Shown here one piece after another: positions 27,206-35,292 of a stretch of 64,000 bases of DNA. Location of the stretch: assembly GCA_030583885.1 (NCBI GenBank), contig CP129480.1, positions 2,668,714 to 2,732,713 of the forward strand. The letters run 5' to 3'. This stretch comes from Anaerolineales bacterium (lineage in GTDB: Bacteria > Chloroflexota > Anaerolineae > Anaerolineales > Villigracilaceae). Every line of letters starts with the position of its first letter. Position 1 is the stretch's first letter. The position numbers and the translations under genes are program-made. Under the pieces are notes generated by a model that was given only the letters and a program-made list of their open reading frames with translations, was not told the DNA's origin and searched no databases.

Positions 27206-27222
27206 TGAAACGTTTATCTGTC

Positions 27223-27816
27223 TTATTTCCCCAACATACCCTCCAGGTTCTTCTTCACCCCATCCCACTCCGAATCTACAATTGCATAGAATACTGAATG
27301 CCGAAACCTCCCATCGGGCAGGATCATGTGATTGCGCAGCACGCCTTCCCTCTTCGCACCGATGCGTTCAATGGCTCTCTGCGAACGTTCATTGAGCGAG
27401 TCCGTCTTCAACTGCACGCGGATGCACTTTAATTCTTCGAACGCGTGCTTCAACAGTAGATACTTGCACTCTGTATTGGCGGCCGTGCGCTGAAAATCCA
27501 ATCCGTACCAGGTCCCGCCAATCTCAAGTCCGCGGTCCCTGGGCATGATGTTTAAGTAGCGGGTTGCGCCCGCCACGCGCCCAGACTCAAGGTGAAGCGC
27601 AACAAAAGGAAGATCCGTTCCCTTTTTGCCGCGCTCCAGGATATCCAGCACCCAGTTCCGCATATCGGCTTCGGTCTTGATATCGCCATACAGCATGAAA
27701 TGCCAGAAATTCTGCCCCGCGCCGATCTCCGTCAACCCGGGGATGTGCTCTTCGCTCAACGGCTCCAGGCGGACGAATTTTCCCTGCAAGGTGACAGGTT
27801 TAATCCAATCGCTCAT
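27223..27816 (-). CDS. GNAT family N-acetyltransferase (RimJ/RimL-like)
   Basis: This is a 197-residue acetyltransferase. VTLQGKFVRLEPLSEEHIPGL at the start, then GATRYLNIMPRDRGLEIGGTWYG and the acetyl-CoA region NTECKYLLLKHAFEEL, followed by LNERSQRAIERIGAKREGVLRNHM, match the RimJ/RimL/Acetyltransf_3 pattern. The substrate is unknown. The start at 27816 overlaps the stop of the SRPBCC gene (ATGA). It is the third gene of a murE-SRPBCC-GNAT run. Confidence 0.88.
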   Translation of the reverse strand: MSDWIKPVTLQGKFVRLEPLSEEHIPGLTEIGAGQNFWHFMLYGDIKTEADMRNWVLDILERGKKGTDLPFVALHLESGRVAGATRYLNIMPRDRGLEIGGTWYGLDFQRTAANTECKYLLLKHAFEELKCIRVQLKTDSLNERSQRAIERIGAKREGVLRNHMILPDGRFRHSVFYAIVDSEWDGVKKNLEGMLGK

Positions 27817-28274
27817 TGAGAACTCCCGAAAATTTCTGCGATCTTTCCGTGCCGAAAATCGAAAATGGACTTCAACCGCCTCCCCACCCATGCCGCATGG
27901 ACAATATCCCCCAACACGCCAAACGGCAGGATATAGGCCACACGGTCGGTCATTTTCACGCCATCCGCAACAGGCTCGAAAACATGCTCGTGATACCAAA
28001 ATCGGTATGGACCGACGCGCTGTTCATCCACAAAATACTCGTTCTCGCGCACATGCGTGATCCCGGTCAGCCACAGCGAGCGGACGCCGCGAACGAACTC
28101 CACGCGGTATTCGATGACCTGCCCTTCGTACATTTTCACACCGCCGCCTGTTATGATTTCAAAGTTCATATCGGGCGGGGTGATGGTATTTAAGTTACGC
28201 GGGTCACAGAAGAACGCCCACACGGCCTCTACTGACGCAGGGATGACCTGTTCGCGATGTAAATAATGGATCAT
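27813..28274 (-). CDS. SRPBCC-fold (polyketide cyclase/START-like) protein
   Basis: This is a 153-residue protein. REQVIPASVEAVWAFFCDPRNLNTITPP is a textbook SRPBCC N-terminus, and YRFWYHEHVFEPVADGVKMTDRVAY the central sheet. These proteins bind hydrophobic ligands or act as cyclases; nothing fixes the ligand here. The ATG at 28274 overlaps the murE stop (ATGA), which decides the start over a GTG 12 bases upstream. It is co-translated between murE and the GNAT gene. Confidence 0.85.
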   Translation of the reverse strand: MIHYLHREQVIPASVEAVWAFFCDPRNLNTITPPDMNFEIITGGGVKMYEGQVIEYRVEFVRGVRSLWLTGITHVRENEYFVDEQRVGPYRFWYHEHVFEPVADGVKMTDRVAYILPFGVLGDIVHAAWVGRRLKSIFDFRHGKIAEIFGSSQ

Positions 28275-29842
28275 CCCTTTAGCCACTCCTCTTCGGTCTT
28301 ATCCTGCGATGGTAAATAGGGCATCGGCGGACCATCCACGCCCAAAAACTCCGCCAGCGCGGCGCGCATTGCCGTGCGGTCATCCCACAGGTATTCGGTC
28401 TTCCCAAAACACATGGACTGCTCGTGTCCCTTCCCGCACGACAACACAAAATCGCCTTCACGCGCCAGCCGCAAGGCAAACTTGATCGCCTCGCCGCGGT
28501 CCGCCACGCGCCAGAACGTCTCGCCCTCGCGCCCGCCCTTCGCCCTTGCGCCCGCCGCCATCTCCTCCAAAATCCCATCCAGCGACTCGGTGCGCGGGTC
28601 TTCGGCGGTCAACACCGTCAAATCTGCCAACTCCGCCGACGTCTCCGCCATCATGCGCCGCTTTTCCTTGTCCCGCAGCCCCGCTGAGCCAAACACCGAG
28701 ATCACGCGTGCATTCGTCATCGTCCGCCCCGCCTCCAGCGCGGATTTCAGCGCATTTGGCGTGTGGGCAAAATCCACAATGGCAGTAAAATTTTGCCCCA
28801 TGTCGATGCGCTCCATCCGCCCGGGGATGCCTTCCATCAACGCGATTCCCTGCGCCGCCACCTGCGGGTCTATTCCCAAGCCATGGACAGTCGCCGCCAA
28901 CGCCGCAAGGCAGTTCGAGACGTTGTACGAACCTACTAAATTGCTCGAAATGACTACGCGAAAATCTTTCGACATCGCCTTGAATTGGATTCCCGATGAG
29001 CTGTAATGGATATCCACTCCGCGGACCTCCGCCTCTTCTCCCAGCCCGTAGTTGGTCCTGTTTCCTTTGATATGGTCATTCAGGAAAGCGAACGACTTCG
29101 CGTCGTCACGGTTAATGACTCCCAGTCGTGGATTCCCCTGCGGCTTTTCCCTTGTCCATTCGAGACTGGTGAAAAGTCTCGCTTTTGCGGCACGGTAATT
29201 TTCGTACCCGCCATGCTCATCCATGTGTTCGTGCGTGATATTTGTCACCACGCCGATGTCGAACTCGCAGGCATCCACCCGATGTTGTGACCAGCCATGC
29301 GAGGTGGTTTCCAACACAACATGGGTCAATCCGGCTTCCACCATTCTGGCGAGATAGTGCTGAACATCGTGCGCATCGGGCGTGGTGACATGGAAGCCTG
29401 TGTCCAAGACTTCATCGCCGATCACTGCATTGACGGTCGAGATCAGTCCCGCTTTAATGCCTGCCGCAAGAAGGACCCTGTAGATCAAATTACTGGTCGT
29501 GGTTTTTCCGTCGGTACCGGTTACGCCGATCACTGTCAGCCTGCGCGCAGGCCAATGCTGGAAAGCCGCAGCCAGCCAGGTCAGGGCATGACGCGAATTT
29601 TCAAGTCGAATATACGGGACGGAGAATCCTGTCAAATCCCTATCCCCCACAACCGCAGTTGCCCCATTGTCAATCGCCTTTTGGATGAAACCATGGCCGT
29701 CGGCGGAACCGCCGCGCATGGCAACAAATAGACAGCCAGACTCCACCGCGCGGCTGTCTATGGCAATGCCACTGATCTCCAAATCAGGGATAGTAGCCGG
29801 ATGCGAAAATGGAAAATCAACAAACAAATTCCTCAAATTCAT
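28271..29842 (-). CDS. murE: UDP-N-acetylmuramoyl-tripeptide synthetase MurE
   Basis: This 523-residue Mur ligase adds the third amino acid to the peptidoglycan stem peptide. Visible are the ATP loop GVTGTDGKTTTSNLIY (about residue 108), the TTPDAHDVQHYL region, NITHEHMDEHGGYENYRAAKARL (the carbamoylated Lys) and the C-terminal substrate loop EDPRTESL. Diaminopimelate-adding enzymes usually carry DNPR in that loop, so the third residue could be DAP, Lys or Orn. No other cell-wall genes are nearby. A C-terminal tail of about 30 residues is present. Confidence 0.92.
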   Translation of the reverse strand: MNLRNLFVDFPFSHPATIPDLEISGIAIDSRAVESGCLFVAMRGGSADGHGFIQKAIDNGATAVVGDRDLTGFSVPYIRLENSRHALTWLAAAFQHWPARRLTVIGVTGTDGKTTTSNLIYRVLLAAGIKAGLISTVNAVIGDEVLDTGFHVTTPDAHDVQHYLARMVEAGLTHVVLETTSHGWSQHRVDACEFDIGVVTNITHEHMDEHGGYENYRAAKARLFTSLEWTREKPQGNPRLGVINRDDAKSFAFLNDHIKGNRTNYGLGEEAEVRGVDIHYSSSGIQFKAMSKDFRVVISSNLVGSYNVSNCLAALAATVHGLGIDPQVAAQGIALMEGIPGRMERIDMGQNFTAIVDFAHTPNALKSALEAGRTMTNARVISVFGSAGLRDKEKRRMMAETSAELADLTVLTAEDPRTESLDGILEEMAAGARAKGGREGETFWRVADRGEAIKFALRLAREGDFVLSCGKGHEQSMCFGKTEYLWDDRTAMRAALAEFLGVDGPPMPYLPSQDKTEEEWLKG

Positions 29843-29882
29843 ATATCTCTGTTAATCTCCGTTTGTCCAAGTTTAAAACAAA

Positions 29883-29912
29883 AAGGGTTTTGGCAATTTT
29901 ACCAAAACCCTT
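29883..29912 (-). terminator. Terminator of the F0 ATP synthase operon
   Basis: On the minus strand AAGGGTTTTGG and CCAAAACCCTT form an 11-bp stem followed by TTTTTGTTTT. It lies 20 bases after the b/delta gene, so transcription of the F0 genes ends here and no F1 genes follow. Confidence 0.85.
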
Positions 29913-29931
29913 GACTTCACGTTTCTGTGTT

Positions 29932-30648
29932 TTACTTCAACGTCTGGCGCAGGCCTTCGAGCCTGCCCGCAACGGAGCCGTCCAGAACCTTGTCGCCAAC
30001 CTTGATAACGAGACCGCCCAGAATGGAGGGGTCAACCTTGAAGGAAACTTCCTTCGCAGAAATATTCTTCCTCACCGAGTCCTGTTCCTGACTGGTGAGG
30101 GGAAGCGCACTGGTAACCACGGCATCATCGCCCGTAAGGCCTTCCGCCACAACCACCTTGCCGCCCTTCACCCCCGAGAAGAATTCGTCAATCAAAGCGC
30201 GCTGCTTCTTCTCATCCAATGCCTCACCGACCAGCTTGTTCGCAGCGGCAATGGCCAGGGCTGCCACCTGCCCGCGCAGATCACCGAGAATGCGGTTGCG
30301 TTCAAGTTCAGCATCCGCCAGGGCGGCTTCGCGCGCCTTGGCGGCTTCGGCTTCGGCCGCAGCTTTCACATCCCTGCCGGCTGAGGCAGCGCGGTCGGTA
30401 GATTCACGAACAACCTTGCTGGCTTCGGCTTGCGCGTCGGCAAGAATTTTTGCAGCATCTTTCTCCGCATTTGCACGGGCTTCCGCGGCAACACGGGCAT
30501 CTTCAAGACCCTGTGCGATCGCCTGACGGCGTTTCTCCATCAAACCCATGATGGGAGCAACAATCCACTTTGCGACCACCGTGTACACAATGATCAGGTT
30601 CACAACCTGAACAAGCAAAAAGGGAAGATTAAGACCAAGAGCGTCCAA
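29932..30648 (-). CDS. atpF: F0F1 ATP synthase subunit b fused to delta C-terminal domain
   Basis: This is a 238-residue protein. The first 25-30 residues are the membrane anchor (LPFLLVQVVNLIIVYTVV), followed by a long charged coiled coil to about residue 150, as in subunit b. The end (ILGGLVIKVGDKVLDGSVAGRLEGL) is the conserved C-terminal motif of subunit delta. Only the C-terminal delta region is attached; the N-terminal helical domain that contacts alpha is missing. The start is TTG at 30648, with GGAGG 5 bases upstream and no ATG in place. It acts as the peripheral stalk of ATP synthase. Confidence 0.8.
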   Translation of the reverse strand: MDALGLNLPFLLVQVVNLIIVYTVVAKWIVAPIMGLMEKRRQAIAQGLEDARVAAEARANAEKDAAKILADAQAEASKVVRESTDRAASAGRDVKAAAEAEAAKAREAALADAELERNRILGDLRGQVAALAIAAANKLVGEALDEKKQRALIDEFFSGVKGGKVVVAEGLTGDDAVVTSALPLTSQEQDSVRKNISAKEVSFKVDPSILGGLVIKVGDKVLDGSVAGRLEGLRQTLK

Positions 30649-30661
30649 TGGATCCTCCGAT

Positions 30662-30889
30662 TTAGAAAACGAACAGGATGAGCAGGGCGACAACCAGACA
30701 GTAAATGGCAACCGCTTCAGCGAAAGCAATGCCGAGAATCATGTTTGTCTGAATCGTACTGGTGACATCAGGGTTGCGCGCCATGGCTTGAACGGCGCCA
30801 CCGGTCACGATACCAATACCAGCACCCGCGCCGATTGCGCCGATCATGGCCAGGCCAGCGCCAATTAATTTTGCAGCTTCAGCATCCAT
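30662..30889 (-). CDS. atpE: ATP synthase F0 subunit c
   Basis: This is a 75-residue, two-helix proteolipid of the rotor ring. It has a Gly-rich first helix (GAIGAGAGIGIVTGGAV), the polar loop ARNPD and a second helix with the ion-carrying Glu in GIAFAEAVAIY. The residue after the Glu is Ala rather than Ser/Thr, and the first helix lacks the Gln of sodium types, so proton coupling is likely. The ATG at 30889 has GGAGG upstream; the longer frame is not needed. It lies between atpB and the b/delta gene. Confidence 0.95.
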   Translation of the reverse strand: MDAEAAKLIGAGLAMIGAIGAGAGIGIVTGGAVQAMARNPDVTSTIQTNMILGIAFAEAVAIYCLVVALLILFVF

Positions 30890-30986
30890 TGTAGAAAATC
30901 CTCCGTGATTAGATTCGGGCGGGATAATCCGCCATTTGAAATAAATAACAACCCGGGTCCGCCTTGCCACCCGAATATTTACTGTT

Positions 30987-31985
30987 TTAGTGCGCTTCCT
31001 CGTGGTGGTCACCATGTCCCTGAGTGGCCTGCGACATGAACACCATGGTCAACATGCCAAACACAATGGCCTGAATAAGTCCGACGAAGAACTCAAGCAG
31101 ATAGAACATGGACTGGGCAAAAACCGGCACCAAGGAGCCAATAACGAACAACAGCACCGCACCTGCAAACATGTTGCCAAAAAGACGGAAGGCAAATGAA
31201 AGTATCTTGGAAAACTCCGAAACCAGTTCCAGCAGCCCCACACCAAAATCAATGACTCCAAAAATGGGTTTGCTAAACAGGGTCTTGGTATTCCAGAACT
31301 TGGTGAGATATCCCATTCCCTGCGAACGGAAGCCAAACACTTGAATCATCACCACCGCGACGATTGCCAGGGCGAATGTAAAATTCAGGTCCGTCGAAGC
31401 AGGCCGCAGGAAGGGCACAATGGCATAATCACCTTGATGCGCCTCCCCTGCTTTGGATTCATCCCAGATGGTGGTGACCGGGCCAATTTGTTTCAAGTCG
31501 GAGCCATGACCCTCGTAATGATGAACCAGCCCGACAGTTTCATTCCCCGGAATAAGACCGGACCAATTGGCCGCCAGCACCAGAAGAGTGATGGTAACAA
31601 ACCAAGGAAAGATCTGCTTCGTCCATTTGCCGGCCGTGCTTTCAGTAATGCCATACAGCATTTCCAACAAGGCTTCAACAGCCCCGCTTATGCCGGTCAG
31701 AACCTGTTTGCCGCTTTTGACACCGCGGGAGACAGCAATGGCGATCAAAAGCACAACAACATCTGCCAGAAGGAGGCCGACAAAAGTGTTGGTAATGTAG
31801 AATCCTGCAAACAATGGCGTTTCACTTAATTTTTCACCAGGTAGATACACATGCGGCATGATCGGCTTAATCCCAAGCCCAACACCGAAAAACCCGGTAA
31901 ACAGGAACAACCCCAAAATGATGGCAGCCAGCACAACCCAACGGGCCTTACCATAGCGCCACCCACCTTGAATTTTTTCACTCAC
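30987..31985 (-). CDS. atpB: ATP synthase F0 subunit a
   Basis: This is a 332-residue stator channel protein. The essential Arg is in the FRLFGNMFAGAVLLFVIG helix. The N-terminal half carries a large extracytoplasmic insertion, and the C-terminus ends in a His/Glu-rich tail (HGDHHEEAH). The start is GTG at 31985, 9 bases after GGAGG, overlapping the end of the upstream small gene by 8 bases. It is longer than the roughly 270 residues of Escherichia coli AtpB, mainly because of the insert between the first helices. Confidence 0.92.
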   Translation of the reverse strand: MSEKIQGGWRYGKARWVVLAAIILGLFLFTGFFGVGLGIKPIMPHVYLPGEKLSETPLFAGFYITNTFVGLLLADVVVLLIAIAVSRGVKSGKQVLTGISGAVEALLEMLYGITESTAGKWTKQIFPWFVTITLLVLAANWSGLIPGNETVGLVHHYEGHGSDLKQIGPVTTIWDESKAGEAHQGDYAIVPFLRPASTDLNFTFALAIVAVVMIQVFGFRSQGMGYLTKFWNTKTLFSKPIFGVIDFGVGLLELVSEFSKILSFAFRLFGNMFAGAVLLFVIGSLVPVFAQSMFYLLEFFVGLIQAIVFGMLTMVFMSQATQGHGDHHEEAH

Positions 31986-32283
31986 GATTCTTGTCCTCCG
32001 AGGGGGATACAGATTCTTTTTTCTCAACAGGTTGTATCCGGCTGGTAGCCGCCTGCACGATTCGGAACATCAATACGATCGTCACCGGCACGCTTGCAAT
32101 CATCAATACGATTGTAAACATCGGCCTGGTGTTGAAATAGTCGTCCAGCGCCAAACCGCCGATCAGGGAGATCGCGATAATCACCAAAGTGACCAGCCCA
32201 ACCTGCCCGGCAACAGCGGCAAGGGTGAGGTTCAACCTGTACTGCGCCTGATCTTTTTTTCGCTGTTCGTCCTGTTGGCTCAT
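31978..32283 (-). CDS. AtpZ/AtpI-like F0 assembly protein
   Basis: This is a 101-residue protein with a charged N-terminus (MSQQDEQRKKDQ) and two membrane helices (GLVTLVIIAISLIGGLALDD and FTIVLMIASVPVTIVLMF), then a charged tail. The size, topology and place just before atpB match AtpZ/AtpI proteins, which help c-ring assembly or ion supply. It opens the F0 operon, 33 bases after the nuoN stop. Confidence 0.8.
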   Translation of the reverse strand: MSQQDEQRKKDQAQYRLNLTLAAVAGQVGLVTLVIIAISLIGGLALDDYFNTRPMFTIVLMIASVPVTIVLMFRIVQAATSRIQPVEKKESVSPSEDKNRE

Positions 32284-32316
32284 AAGTTGAACATTATATC
32301 ACAAGGTTTTTCCGCG

Positions 32317-33768
32317 TCAATTGAAGAGGAGAAAAGCCCCTTCCGCCGCCCATTTGAACCACGGCGCAAAAACCGTGCCGACAAAAATCACGCCGATGGT
32401 CAACACAACCAGCGCAATCGCATATGGACGGGTCAACGGGACAGGGTGCTGTTCCTCGTCTTCATTCGGCATGCGGTAAAGATAGACATACTTCAACACA
32501 TTCAGGTAGTAGTACACGCCGATGATCGAGTTGATGATGCCCACAACGACCAGCCAGATGTAATTTGCCTGCACGCCCGCCGCAAAGACAAAAATCTTTG
32601 CCACAAATCCACCGAACGGCGGCATGCCTGCCAGCGAGAGGAACGCGGCAAGCATCATCAGCGCCATAAACGGGTTGCGGCGGCTCAAGCCTGCGTAATC
32701 CTTAATATCTTCCAATCCGGTGATGCGGCTGAAGGCCATGGCGATGCCGAAGGCGAGCAGATTTGTGACTATATACGCCGCAAGATAGAAGACCACACTC
32801 GCCGCGCCCAATTGGCTGAACGCCACCACGCCGATCAAGACATAGCCCGCATGTGCAACCGAGGAATATGCCAGCAGGCGTTTGATGTTCGTCTGCGGAA
32901 GCGCGAGCAGGTTCCCGACCGTCATGGTGATCGCCGCCAGCGCTGCAAGGATCAGAGTCCACGAGGATGCGAAGTCTGGCAATGCCACAAAGAGCAAACG
33001 AACTATCACGGCAAAGCCGGCCGCCTTCGAGGCGGTGGAAAGATACCCCGCCACAGGCGTGGGAGAACCCTGGTATACGTCCGGCGCCCAAAAATGGAAT
33101 GGGACAATCGCCACTTTGAAACCGAGGCCGACAATAACCAGAATCAACACCCCGAAGCCAAGCAGCGGAGAGATATCCCCCGAGGCGAATACTGTCGCGA
33201 TTTTATACAGATCGGTCGTGCCGGAAAATCCAAAGATGAGGCTGAAGCCATACAGCATGATGGTCGAAGCCAGCGTTCCGAACAGGAAATACTTGAAGCC
33301 CGCCTCGGTCGAGCGCTCATCCGCGAGTAAAAAGCCGGCAAGGATGTAAAGCGGTATCGATGCTGTTTCAATCGCCAGGTAGAGCATGACCAGGTCGGAG
33401 GAAACAGCCATCAGGTTCATGCCGAGAAGCGAAGCGAGAAGCAGGAGATAAGACTCGCCTCGCCGCCCTGCTCGTTCATGGTCCATCAGAAGGAGTGCTG
33501 TCACTGCCCCGGCAAACATGAACAACATCTTGAAGAAGAAGCCCAGCCAGTCAAAGCGGATCATCCCACCAAGTGTGGCAGTGGGTTCAGCGGGACGGCC
33601 AAACAGCAGGCTGATTATCATCACGATAAAGAGACCGCCCGCTGTCAGCCAGCCTGCATTGCGGCGCTGGTCTTCCTTCCAGAACGGTTCGAAGATGAGA
33701 ATCAGGATGCCCAAGCTGAGGATCAAAATTTCAGGGAGGATGGATGCGAACGTGAGCGGGGTAAACAT
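32317..33768 (-). CDS. nuoN: NADH-quinone oxidoreductase subunit N
   Basis: This is a 483-residue antiporter-like subunit with about 14 helices in the complex I membrane arm. The ion-path lysine is in LGFKVAIVPFHFWAPDVYQG, and the conserved Glu in LYLAIETASIPLYILAG. The start ATG at 33768 overlaps the upstream nuoM stop (TAATG). It is the last gene of the nuo cluster. The order L-M-M-N is kept, but hydrophilic subunits are absent. Confidence 0.95.
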   Translation of the reverse strand: MFTPLTFASILPEILILSLGILILIFEPFWKEDQRRNAGWLTAGGLFIVMIISLLFGRPAEPTATLGGMIRFDWLGFFFKMLFMFAGAVTALLLMDHERAGRRGESYLLLLASLLGMNLMAVSSDLVMLYLAIETASIPLYILAGFLLADERSTEAGFKYFLFGTLASTIMLYGFSLIFGFSGTTDLYKIATVFASGDISPLLGFGVLILVIVGLGFKVAIVPFHFWAPDVYQGSPTPVAGYLSTASKAAGFAVIVRLLFVALPDFASSWTLILAALAAITMTVGNLLALPQTNIKRLLAYSSVAHAGYVLIGVVAFSQLGAASVVFYLAAYIVTNLLAFGIAMAFSRITGLEDIKDYAGLSRRNPFMALMMLAAFLSLAGMPPFGGFVAKIFVFAAGVQANYIWLVVVGIINSIIGVYYYLNVLKYVYLYRMPNEDEEQHPVPLTRPYAIALVVLTIGVIFVGTVFAPWFKWAAEGAFLLFN

Positions 33769-35282
33769 TATGCACCTCCCAGCAAGCGCATGATATTCTC
33801 AACACCTGTCGCAACCATTGGCACCATCACGGCGGGGAACAGACCGATGATGACCATGAAGAAGCACAGGACGACGATCGCCACCTTGTCCAGCACGGTG
33901 ACATCGCCGACGTGCCCTTCGAGGTTTTCAGGCATTGGAGAGAAGAAAACTTTGCGAATATTCATCATGATATATGCCGCGGTGATGACGATGGAAACAC
34001 TGGCAATGACTGCCACCAGCCACTGTTCCTCCCAGACCCCCATAAAGATGGGGAATTCCGCCACGAATCCGGAGAAACCCGGCATGCCCATGGAGACCAG
34101 GCCGCCGATGATAAAACCCACCGTGGCAAGGGGCATGATCTTTGCCATGCCGCCCAGCTCGGGGATCATGCGGGTGTGCGCCCTATCGTAGATCATGCCG
34201 GTGATGGCAAAGAAGAGGGCGGTCATTACACCGTGCGAGAACATCTGCACACCGGCGCCGGTCAGGCCGGTTTGATTGAGCGTGGAAATGCCGAGCATCA
34301 CCAAACCCATATGGGAAACGGACGAGAAACCGATCATATATTTCAAGTCAGTCTGGACGAAAGCAATATACGCGCCGTATACGACTGCAATCGCTGCGAA
34401 TGTCATAATAAGCCACGACCATTGTTTTGCGCCTTCAGGCAGCAGCATCACGCCCACGCGCAGGGCGGCGAACGCGCCGAGTTTCATCAGCACGCCTGCA
34501 TGGAACATGGAGACGGCTGTCGGCGCGGCAACGTGGCCATCCGGCGACCAGTTGTGGAAGGGCCAGATACCGCCCAGTACTGCAAAGCCGAGGAAGACGG
34601 GCAGGAACCAGATATATTGGAAAGTGGACGAGAAGCCCGCACTTTCCATTTGAAGCATGTCAAATGAAAGCACGCCTGTATTTTGATACTGTGTCCAGTA
34701 CATGACGAGGACACCCACAAGGGAAACCACGGAACCGATGAACAGGTATAAGGTCAATTTCATGGCGGCGTACTCACGTGTCTTGATCCAGCCCCAAATG
34801 ACAATCAGCAGGTACATCGGGAAGACGGCGATCTCATAGAAAAAGAACAGCATGAACAGGTCGAGCGAAACGAACACGCCGAACACCCCACCCGCCAGCA
34901 GGAAAAGGAAGGCGAAGAATTCGCGCGGACGATCCTGGATGCCGGCCATGACATGCTTATCATCGTCGCCCCAGGAGATAAGCACGCCTGTGAACATGAC
35001 AATCCCTGTCAGCAGGACGAGCGGGGCACTCATGCCGTCCACACCAAAGTACAGCGTGATGCCCAGCTGAGGGAGCCAGGTGTACTGCTCCAGGAACTGG
35101 TACCCCGTCATGCCCTGGGTGAGATATTGAAGATAGACCCATGCGGAAAGCAGCAGGTCGAGCGTTGCCGCCGCAAGCGCAATGGCGCGGGTTTCATTCT
35201 TCCGCGTTGCAGGCATCATCAGGATGATGCCGCCTGCAACAAAGGGAAGGAAAGTGATGATACTCAGGATGGGAAAATTCAT
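33768..35282 (-). CDS. nuoM: NADH-quinone oxidoreductase subunit M, divergent copy
   Basis: This is a 504-residue antiporter-like subunit. The Glu of the fifth helix is kept (FFYEIAVFPMYLL, Glu150). The lysine that other NuoM proteins carry in AVK-VP-PFH is replaced by Leu236 in GFAVLGGIWPFHNWSPDGH. The later Lys in HAGVLMKLGAF is present. Proton movement through this copy may therefore differ. The second ATG (35282) was chosen, since AGAGGT lies 5 bases before it. It follows the more typical nuoM by 10 bases and overlaps nuoN. Confidence 0.92.
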   Translation of the reverse strand: MNFPILSIITFLPFVAGGIILMMPATRKNETRAIALAAATLDLLLSAWVYLQYLTQGMTGYQFLEQYTWLPQLGITLYFGVDGMSAPLVLLTGIVMFTGVLISWGDDDKHVMAGIQDRPREFFAFLFLLAGGVFGVFVSLDLFMLFFFYEIAVFPMYLLIVIWGWIKTREYAAMKLTLYLFIGSVVSLVGVLVMYWTQYQNTGVLSFDMLQMESAGFSSTFQYIWFLPVFLGFAVLGGIWPFHNWSPDGHVAAPTAVSMFHAGVLMKLGAFAALRVGVMLLPEGAKQWSWLIMTFAAIAVVYGAYIAFVQTDLKYMIGFSSVSHMGLVMLGISTLNQTGLTGAGVQMFSHGVMTALFFAITGMIYDRAHTRMIPELGGMAKIMPLATVGFIIGGLVSMGMPGFSGFVAEFPIFMGVWEEQWLVAVIASVSIVITAAYIMMNIRKVFFSPMPENLEGHVGDVTVLDKVAIVVLCFFMVIIGLFPAVMVPMVATGVENIMRLLGGA

Positions 35283-35292
35283 CATCCACCTC

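Noticed and set aside
32032..33330. Long plus-strand open frame of 432 codons
   Set aside because: It lies opposite nuoN, whose protein matches complex I fully. The plus-strand product has no recognisable domain.
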